A stretch of 64,000 nucleotides of DNA. It comes from Herbidospora solisilvae (GTDB lineage Bacteria; Actinomycetota; Actinomycetes; Streptosporangiales; Streptosporangiaceae). Position numbers and translations under genes: made by a program. Shown one piece after another: positions 58,104-64,000 of this stretch. Every line of letters starts with the position of its first letter. Position 1 is the stretch's first letter. The DNA lies in assembly GCF_009901565.1 (NCBI RefSeq), contig NZ_WXEW01000001.1, positions 868,001 through 932,000 on the forward strand, written 5' to 3'. Under the pieces are notes generated by a model. It had not been told where the DNA came from, did not search any database, and saw only the letters and a list, made by a program, of their open reading frames with translations.

Positions 58104-59608
58104 AGCGGGCGTTGTCGGCGCTGCTGCTGGTCGCGGCGTCCCTGACCGCGTGCTCGGCCGACGAGCCGTTCCGGATCCTGGCGGGCAGCGAGGTCGCCGA
58201 CCTCGAACCGCTGCTGAAGGAGTCGGGCGTCGAGGTCGAGTTCACCTACGCCGGCACCCTCGACGGCGCCGAGCAGGTCGCCCGCGGCGACGCCGCCGGC
58301 TACGACGCGACCTGGTTCTCCTCCAACCGGTACCTGTCGCTGATCGACGGCGCGCGGGAGAAGCTCTCGACCCAGACGAAGATCATGAACTCGCCGGTGG
58401 TGCTGGGCCTCACACCCGCCAAGGCGGCCGAACTCGGCTGGACCGGCAAGCCGGTGACCTGGTCGGACATCGCCACCGCCGCCGCGGCGCAGCGGTTCAC
58501 CTTCGGGATGACCAACCCGGCCTCGTCCAACTCCGGCTTCTCGGCCCTGGTCGGGGTGGCGGCGGCGCTCTCGGACGCCGGGGAGGCCCTCGACGCGGGC
58601 ACGATCGCGGCGGTGACGCCGCGCCTGAAGGAGTTCTTCTCGGCGCAGCGGCTCACCGCCGGTTCGTCGGGGTGGCTGGCCGACGCCTACAGCGCGCGGC
58701 CCGACGTCGACGGGCTGGTCAACTACGAGTCGGTGCTGCTCGGCATGCGCGACAGGCTGACGCTGGTCTATCCGTCCGACGGGGTGGTGTCGGCCGACTA
58801 CCCGCTGACCCTGCTCGCCTCCTCCGGCCGTAAGGAGCAGTACGACAGGCTGGTCGCGTGGTTGCGTACACCCGAGACCCAGCGGAGGATCATGACGGCC
58901 ACCCACCGGCGGCCGATCGTGCCCGGCGTGGCGCTCGCGCCGGAGTTCGGGTCGGCCTCGCTGGTCGAACTGCCGTTCCCGAACCGCCGGTCGGCCGCCG
59001 ACCAGCTCATCGCCGCCTACCTGAACGAGGTGCGGGTGCCCGCGCGGGCGACGTTCGTGCTCGACACCTCCGGGTCGATGGAGGGCGACCGCATCGACAG
59101 CCTGCGCACCGCCCTGGTGACGCTGACCGGGGCGGACACCTCCGCCTACGGCACGTTCTCCCGGTTCCGCAACCGCGAGCAGGTCACCCTCCTGCCCTTC
59201 AGCGACCACACCAAGGGGCGGCAGGACTACCAGGTGCCCGCCTCGAACCCCGAGCCGGTGCTCGGCCAGATCAAGGACTACGCCGAAGCCCTGGCGGCCG
59301 ACGGGGGCACCGCCATCTACGACGCGTTGCGCGCCGCATACGAGCAGCCCGTCGACCCGGGCCACTACTCGTCGATCGTGCTGATGACCGACGGCGAGAA
59401 CACCGACGGCTCGGAGTACCTCGACTTCCAGCTCTACTACCAGGCGCTTCCCCCCGAGCAGAAGGCGGTCAGGACCTTCGTGGTGCTGTTCGGCGACAGC
59501 GACGCCGACGAGATGAACCAGGTCGCGAAACTGACCGGAGGGGCCGTCTTCGACGCCAGGAACGGCTCGCTGGCCGAGGCGTTCAAGGAGATCCGTGGCT
59601 ACCAGTGA
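58100..59608 (+). CDS. Lipoprotein with fused solute-binding-like and VWA domains
   Basis: 502 residues. The signal MKRALSALLLVAASLTAC is a lipoprotein leader with Cys18. Residues about 22-290 resemble a type II binding protein (LAGSEVADLEPLLKESGV, MTNPASSNSGFSALVG, VYPSDGVVSADYPLTLL). Residues about 315-500 are a von Willebrand A domain with a complete MIDAS: FVLDTSGSMEGDR (DxSxS), the Thr in GGTAIYDAL and the Asp in LMTDGENTDG. So a ligand-binding lobe is joined to a metal-dependent adhesion module on the outer face. The start overlaps telA's stop; its end overlaps the next gene by 14 bases. Confidence 0.82.
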   Translation: MKRALSALLLVAASLTACSADEPFRILAGSEVADLEPLLKESGVEVEFTYAGTLDGAEQVARGDAAGYDATWFSSNRYLSLIDGAREKLSTQTKIMNSPVVLGLTPAKAAELGWTGKPVTWSDIATAAAAQRFTFGMTNPASSNSGFSALVGVAAALSDAGEALDAGTIAAVTPRLKEFFSAQRLTAGSSGWLADAYSARPDVDGLVNYESVLLGMRDRLTLVYPSDGVVSADYPLTLLASSGRKEQYDRLVAWLRTPETQRRIMTATHRRPIVPGVALAPEFGSASLVELPFPNRRSAADQLIAAYLNEVRVPARATFVLDTSGSMEGDRIDSLRTALVTLTGADTSAYGTFSRFRNREQVTLLPFSDHTKGRQDYQVPASNPEPVLGQIKDYAEALAADGGTAIYDALRAAYEQPVDPGHYSSIVLMTDGENTDGSEYLDFQLYYQALPPEQKAVRTFVVLFGDSDADEMNQVAKLTGGAVFDARNGSLAEAFKEIRGYQ

Positions 59609-60173
59609 CCGCGTCCTGACCTACCTGGGCTCGACGAAGAACATCGTCGGCTCGATCTGCGGGCTGGCCGGCGTGGGCCTGGTGTTCCTCGGCGTCGCGG
59701 GCGCGTTCTGGCCCGTGGTGGTCATCGGCCTGTACGGCCTGGGCGCCCTCCTGGCCCCCTCCGACAAGACCCGCGTCGTGTTGTCCGTCGCCAGGGCGGA
59801 GACCGCCGCCCTGCGGGCCGAACTCGACCTCCTGGTCGGACGGCTGCGCGGCCTCCCGCCCGACGTGATCGACCGCGTGGTCGACCTGGCCCAGACGCTG
59901 CGCGGCGTGCTGGGCCGGGTCGAGTCGCCCGACCACCTCCACGTGGTCTCCCAGACCATCCGCGACTACCTCCCGACCAGTCTGGACGCCTACGGCCGCC
60001 TGCCGCTCTCCCGGAGGGAGGCCGCGCACGAGGAACTGCTGAGCCAGCTCGACCTGCTCAAGACGGGTTTGGGCCGAGTGGCGGACGCCGTCCACGCCGG
60101 AGACGAACAGGCCCTGAAGGACCAGGGACGCTTCCTTCAGGACCGGTTCGGCGGATCCTCCCTGGACCTGTAG
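59595..60173 (+). CDS. Small membrane protein of the TelA operon, possibly XpaC-like
   Basis: 192 residues. Two adjacent hydrophobic segments near the N-terminus (NIVGSICGLAGVGLVFLGVAGA; PVVVIGLYGLGALLA) precede a cytosolic helical part (SVARAETAALRAELDLLVGRL, VDLAQTLRGVLGRV, LSQLDLLKTGLGRVADAV). This layout resembles XpaC proteins that accompany TelA in many bacteria, but the sequence match is weak by eye. GTG at 59595 overlaps the VWA gene end by 14 bases. Stop lies 7 bases from the convergent meaB stop. Confidence 0.65.
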   Translation: MATSDRVLTYLGSTKNIVGSICGLAGVGLVFLGVAGAFWPVVVIGLYGLGALLAPSDKTRVVLSVARAETAALRAELDLLVGRLRGLPPDVIDRVVDLAQTLRGVLGRVESPDHLHVVSQTIRDYLPTSLDAYGRLPLSRREAAHEELLSQLDLLKTGLGRVADAVHAGDEQALKDQGRFLQDRFGGSSLDL

Positions 60174-60180
60174 AGCCGCC

Positions 60181-61104
60181 CTACTCGCCGGATCTGTAGA
60201 GCAGGTCGGCCGCCTGGGCCGGGGTCAGGTCCCCGTCGAGGACCTGTCGTTCGATTCCGGGGGCGATCTTGCGGGTTCTGTCGCGCAGGTCGCCGAGTAC
60301 CCGTTCCCGGACCATCGCCCATGTCCAGTCGACCGCCTGGCGCTGGCGTTTGGCCGTCAGGTCGGTCGTCTCCTGGTGTTTCAGGATGTGCGCCCACAAC
60401 TCCTCCAGCCCCGCCCCGGTCAGCCCGCTGCAGGTCAGCACGGGGGTGTGCGAGTTCAGGAGGCGCAGCGCCCCGGACAGTTCCCTGGCCGCCTTCCTGG
60501 CTGCCAGTTCGAACTCGCCGTCGGCCTTGTTGACCGCGATCACGTCGGCCAGTTCCAGGACGCCCTTCTTGATGCCCTGGAGCTGGTCTCCCGTCCGCGC
60601 GAGGGAGAGCACCAGGAAGGTGTCGACCATCTCGGCCACCGCCGTCTCCGACTGCCCGACGCCGACGGTCTCGACGAGCACCACGTCGTAACCGGCCGCC
60701 TCGACGACGACCATCGCCTCGCGCGTCGCCTTCGCCACCCCGCCGAGCGTCCCGGCGGTCGGCGACGGGCGGATGAACGCGTTCGGGTCGACCGCCAGGC
60801 GGCTCATCCGGGTCTTGTCGCCCAGGATGCTGCCGCCCGACCTGCTGGACGACGGGTCGACGGCGAGCACCGCCACCTTGTGGCCCGAGCCGGTGAGCAT
60901 CGTGCCGAGCGCCTCGATGAACGTCGACTTGCCCACGCCCGGCACCCCGCTGACCCCCACCCGGCGGGCCTTGCCGGCCGCCGGGGCGAGCTCCGCGAGC
61001 AGGGCCTGCGCCTGCTCGCGGTGGTCGGCGCGGGTCGACTCGACCAGGGTGATGGCCCGCGCGATCGACCGGCGGTCACCCTTCACGACCCCTTCGGCGA
61101 TCAT
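60181..61104 (-). CDS. meaB: MeaB, methylmalonyl-CoA mutase G-protein chaperone
   Basis: 307 residues. P-loop [18 protein letters not shown] (about 49-66), the switch [19 protein letters not shown] (about 138-156), VNKAD for base recognition and a C-terminal helical arm for dimerisation. MeaB guards B12 loading of methylmalonyl-CoA mutase and expels damaged cofactor. ATG at 61102-61104 overlaps the mutase large subunit stop. Gene order small subunit, large subunit, meaB is standard in actinomycetes. Confidence 0.95.
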   Translation of the reverse strand: MIAEGVVKGDRRSIARAITLVESTRADHREQAQALLAELAPAAGKARRVGVSGVPGVGKSTFIEALGTMLTGSGHKVAVLAVDPSSSRSGGSILGDKTRMSRLAVDPNAFIRPSPTAGTLGGVAKATREAMVVVEAAGYDVVLVETVGVGQSETAVAEMVDTFLVLSLARTGDQLQGIKKGVLELADVIAVNKADGEFELAARKAARELSGALRLLNSHTPVLTCSGLTGAGLEELWAHILKHQETTDLTAKRQRQAVDWTWAMVRERVLGDLRDRTRKIAPGIERQVLDGDLTPAQAADLLYRSGE

Positions 61105-63218
61105 CGGTTCCGCAGGTCGGCGATGAGGTCGAGGGCGGCGTCGGCGATGACCGTGCCGGGCGGGAAGATCGCGTCGGCGCCCGCCGCGCGCAGCGCGGCG
61201 AAGTCGCCGGGCGGGATGACCCCGCCGACCACGATCATGATGTCGCCCGCGCCCTGGTCCTCCAGCGCCTTCTTCAGCGCCGGGACGAGCGTCAGGTGCC
61301 CCGCCGCCAGCGACGACACCCCGACGACGTGGACGTCGGCCTCGACCGCCTGGCGGGCGACCTCCTCGGGCGTCTGGAACAGCGGGCCGACGTCGACGTC
61401 GAACCCGAGGTCGGCGAAGCCGGTCGCGATCACCTTCTGGCCCCGGTCGTGGCCGTCCTGGCCCATCTTCGCCACCAGGATCCGGGGCCGGCGGCCCTCC
61501 TCCTCGGCGAACTCCGCGCAGGCCTTGCGCACCTCGTCGATCCTGCTCATGCCGACGCCGGCCTCCTGGCGGTAGACCCCCGTGATGGTCCGGATGCGGG
61601 CTTCGTGGCGGCCGAAGACCTTCTCCAGCGCGTCGGAGATCTCCCCGACGGTCGCCTTCGCGCGGGCCGCGTCGACCGCGAGGGCCAGCAGGTTGCCGGT
61701 CCCGGCGGCAGCCTTGGTCAGCGCCTCCAGCGCCTGCTCCACCTGGGCCGCGTCGCGTTCCGCGCGCAGTCTTCCGAGCTTGGCGAGCTGCTGACGGCGT
61801 ACCGCGCTGTTGTCGACCTTTAGCACCTCGATGGGCTCGTCGGCCTCGGGGCGGTACTTGTTCACGCCGATCACCGGCTGGCGGCCCGAGTCGATGCGGG
61901 CCTGGGTGCGGGCCGCGGCCTCCTCGATGCGGAGCTTGGGCAGGCCCAGGTCGATGGCGCGGGCCATGCCGCCCGCCTCCTCGACCTCCTGGATGTGCGC
62001 CCAGGCGCGCTGCGCCAGTTCCTCGGTCAGCTTCTCGACGTAGTAGGAGCCGCCCCACGGGTCGATCACCCGGGTGGTGCCCGACTCCTGCTGGAGCACG
62101 AGCTGGGTGTTGCGGGCGATCCGGGCCGAGAAGTCGCTCGGCAGCGCGAGCGCCTCGTCGAGGGCGTTGGTGTGCAGCGACTGCGTGTGGCCCTGGGTGG
62201 CCGCCATCGCCTCGACGCAGGTGCGGGCGACGTTGTTGTAGACGTCCTGCGCGGTCAGCGACCAGCCCGAGGTCTGCGAGTGGGTGCGCAGCGACAACGA
62301 CTTGGGGTTCACGGCCCCGAAGTCGCGCACCAGCCGCGCCCACAACAACCGGGCCGCGCGCAGCTTGGCGACCTCCATGAAGAAGTTCATGCCGATGCAC
62401 CAGAAGAACGACAACCGCGGCGCGAACGCGTCGACGTCCAGCCCGGCCTTCGTGCCCGCCCGCAGGTATTCGACCCCGTCGGCCAGGGTGTACGCGAGCT
62501 CCAGGTCGAGCGTGGCCCCCGCCTCCTGGATGTGGTAGCCGGAGATCGAGATCGAGTTGAACTTCGGCATGCGCTGCGAGGTGAAGTCGAAGATGTCGGA
62601 GATGATCCGCATCGACGGTTCCGGCGGGTAGATGTAGGTGTTGCGGACCATGAACTCCTTGAGGATGTCGTTCTGGATCGTGCCCTGGAGCTGCTCGGGC
62701 GCCACCCCCTGCTCCTCGGCCGCCACGATGTAGAGCGCGAGGACCGGCAGCACCGCCCCGTTCATGGTCATCGACACCGACATCCGGTCGAGCGGGATGC
62801 CGTCGAAGAGCTGCCGCATGTCGTAGATCGAGTCGATCGCCACCCCGGCCATGCCGACGTCGCCCTGCACCCGCGGGTGGTCGGAGTCGTAGCCCCGGTG
62901 GGTGGCCAGGTCGAAGGCGACCGACAGGCCCTTCTGGCCCGCCGCCAGGTTGCGGCGGTAGAACGCGTTGGACTCCTCGGCGGTGGAGAACCCGGCGTAC
63001 TGGCGGATGGTCCACGGCTGGTTGACGTACATCGTCGGGTAGGGGCCGCGCAGGAACGGCGCGCTGCCGGGGTAGGTCGGCAGGTAGCCGGGCAGGTCGG
63101 CGGCGTCGTAGACGGGCCTGACCGCGATGCCCTCGGGGGTCTCCCACACCTCGCCGTCGACCTTGGCGGGCTCGGCGTGGCCGGTCCCGAGCGGGATCTC
63201 GCTGAAGTCGGGGATCAT
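61101..63218 (-). CDS. mutB: Methylmalonyl-CoA mutase large subunit
   Basis: 705 residues, full length. The N-terminal TIM barrel binds the CoA ester ([27 protein letters not shown]-like segment [33 protein letters not shown]). The C-terminal domain has the base-off B12 motif DxHxxG in [13 protein letters not shown] (about 598-610) and the GG of [11 protein letters not shown]. It interconverts succinyl-CoA and (R)-methylmalonyl-CoA, feeding propionyl-CoA to the TCA cycle or supplying polyketide units. ATG at 63216-63218 overlaps the small-subunit stop. Confidence 0.96.
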   Translation of the reverse strand: MIPDFSEIPLGTGHAEPAKVDGEVWETPEGIAVRPVYDAADLPGYLPTYPGSAPFLRGPYPTMYVNQPWTIRQYAGFSTAEESNAFYRRNLAAGQKGLSVAFDLATHRGYDSDHPRVQGDVGMAGVAIDSIYDMRQLFDGIPLDRMSVSMTMNGAVLPVLALYIVAAEEQGVAPEQLQGTIQNDILKEFMVRNTYIYPPEPSMRIISDIFDFTSQRMPKFNSISISGYHIQEAGATLDLELAYTLADGVEYLRAGTKAGLDVDAFAPRLSFFWCIGMNFFMEVAKLRAARLLWARLVRDFGAVNPKSLSLRTHSQTSGWSLTAQDVYNNVARTCVEAMAATQGHTQSLHTNALDEALALPSDFSARIARNTQLVLQQESGTTRVIDPWGGSYYVEKLTEELAQRAWAHIQEVEEAGGMARAIDLGLPKLRIEEAAARTQARIDSGRQPVIGVNKYRPEADEPIEVLKVDNSAVRRQQLAKLGRLRAERDAAQVEQALEALTKAAAGTGNLLALAVDAARAKATVGEISDALEKVFGRHEARIRTITGVYRQEAGVGMSRIDEVRKACAEFAEEEGRRPRILVAKMGQDGHDRGQKVIATGFADLGFDVDVGPLFQTPEEVARQAVEADVHVVGVSSLAAGHLTLVPALKKALEDQGAGDIMIVVGGVIPPGDFAALRAAGADAIFPPGTVIADAALDLIADLRNR

Positions 63219-64000
63219 CGGTCCACTCCCAGGTCGTCGAACGTGGTCTCCAGGACCTTGAGGGCGTCACACCCCGCGAAGAGGGTGGCGTCGACACCCT
63301 CATACTCCCCCTTCCCGGCCAGCCACACCTTCGCCGCCCCCGCCTCCCTGAGCGCGGCGGCGGCCTGCGCGGCCTGGTCGGCGTACAGGCGGTCGCTAGA
63401 GCAGATGCACACGACCGGGGTCAGGGACGGATCGAAGTCGGCCACTTCACCGGACACGGTGCCGATGCCGCCGGCGGCGAAGAGGTTGGCGGCGAAGCCG
63501 GCGCGCGCGGTGTGCACGGCGATCGGGCCGAGCGTGGCCAGGAAGACCGTCGGCCTGCTCTCCTGCCGGTCGGCGAGATCGCGGAGCCGCTCATAGGGCT
63601 CGGCGTGGCGGGCCGGCTCGCCGGCCAGGCCGTGGCCGGGCTCGCGGACCGGCAACCTCTCGGCCAGGTTCGGGAACTCGCTGACGCCGGTGATGGGCCA
63701 TTTGCGGCGGGCGACGTCGGCGGCGCGCCTGTCGCGCGTGGCGGCGACGCCCTCCTCGATCACCGACCCGCCGTGCTTCTCGGCCTGCCGGAACAGGTCC
63801 CAGGCCGTGTTCGCCAGGTCGTCGGTGAGCTGCTCCACGTACCAGGAACCACCCGCCGGGTCGGCGACCCGGGCGACCCCGGCCTCCTCGACCAGCAGCG
63901 ACTGGGTGTTGCGCGCGATCCGCCGGGCGAACGCGTCGGGCAGCCCGAGCGCCGCGTCGAACGGCTGGACCGTCACCGCGTCGGCGCCCCCGGCCCCCGC
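63215..64000 (-). CDS. mutA: Methylmalonyl-CoA mutase small subunit, C-terminal part
   Basis: The gene enters from the right edge, leaving the last 262 residues or so. The visible part begins [21 protein letters not shown], continues through the barrel end ([21 protein letters not shown]) and ends in a domain that lacks the B12-binding DxHxxG, as expected of the structural, non-catalytic subunit. Start codon is outside the window. Its stop overlaps the mutB start (ATGA). Confidence 0.92.
   Translation of the reverse strand, partial: AGAGGADAVTVQPFDAALGLPDAFARRIARNTQSLLVEEAGVARVADPAGGSWYVEQLTDDLANTAWDLFRQAEKHGGSVIEEGVAATRDRRAADVARRKWPITGVSEFPNLAERLPVREPGHGLAGEPARHAEPYERLRDLADRQESRPTVFLATLGPIAVHTARAGFAANLFAAGGIGTVSGEVADFDPSLTPVVCICSSDRLYADQAAQAAAALREAGAAKVWLAGKGEYEGVDATLFAGCDALKVLETTFDDLGVDR

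Overview
The window is high-GC actinomycete chromosome, most like a filamentous Streptosporangiaceae-type genus; the genus is my inference. The clues are third-position GC bias, many GTG starts, chains of genes overlapping by four bases (ATGA or GTGA), F420-type luciferase-like oxidoreductases, ECF42-type sigma logic, OmpR/HAMP two-component genes and a split methylmalonyl-CoA mutase with MeaB. About 57 protein genes fill the window almost completely. I see no rRNA, tRNA, insertion sequence, prophage or CRISPR array. No gene-free stretch exceeds 300 bases; the longest gaps are 36667-36890 and 55726-55942.

Layout. 1-9255 holds an FHA fragment, a CBS protein, an ECF42-type sigma factor fused to a broken tyrosine-recombinase-like domain with its DGPF partner, a DUF998 membrane protein, a glutamine-synthetase-like enzyme, a PadR-controlled FtsX-type ABC exporter, and a small envelope operon. 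9327-12856 is an operon of topoisomerase IB, two small envelope proteins, an NRAMP-like carrier and a PRC-barrel protein. 12825-19796 is an oxidative-metabolism operon (SDR, pyruvate-oxidase-like TPP enzyme, a deleted enolase-superfamily gene, a fused FAD/Fe-S dehydrogenase, a second SDR) diverging from a LysR regulator. 20814-22189 is a two-gene unit of unknown function.

The most unusual region is 33672 down to 22165 on the minus strand. Four tandem leucine-rich-repeat proteins run into an ATP-grasp protein, a sulfatase-fold enzyme and two radical SAM enzymes, all overlapping. This matches the little-studied cassette known by the Salmonella names STM4011-STM4015. It is followed almost at once by an ABC-2 transporter and a two-component system. 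I read it as a candidate modification-and-export system with a multiplied LRR component.

The rest holds a secreted metalloprotease with a strong terminator, an MFS exporter, a PhoD-type phosphatase coupled to an FG-GAP protein with a possible PHO box, an Hsp90/TPR pair, ArfB, an HAD phosphatase, two luciferase-like oxidoreductases, an ABC-F protein with a leader peptide (MSVFL) and hairpin, a CehA/McbA metallohydrolase, a TelA operon with two solute-binding-like proteins and a VWA domain, and the methylmalonyl-CoA mutase operon, which runs off the right edge.
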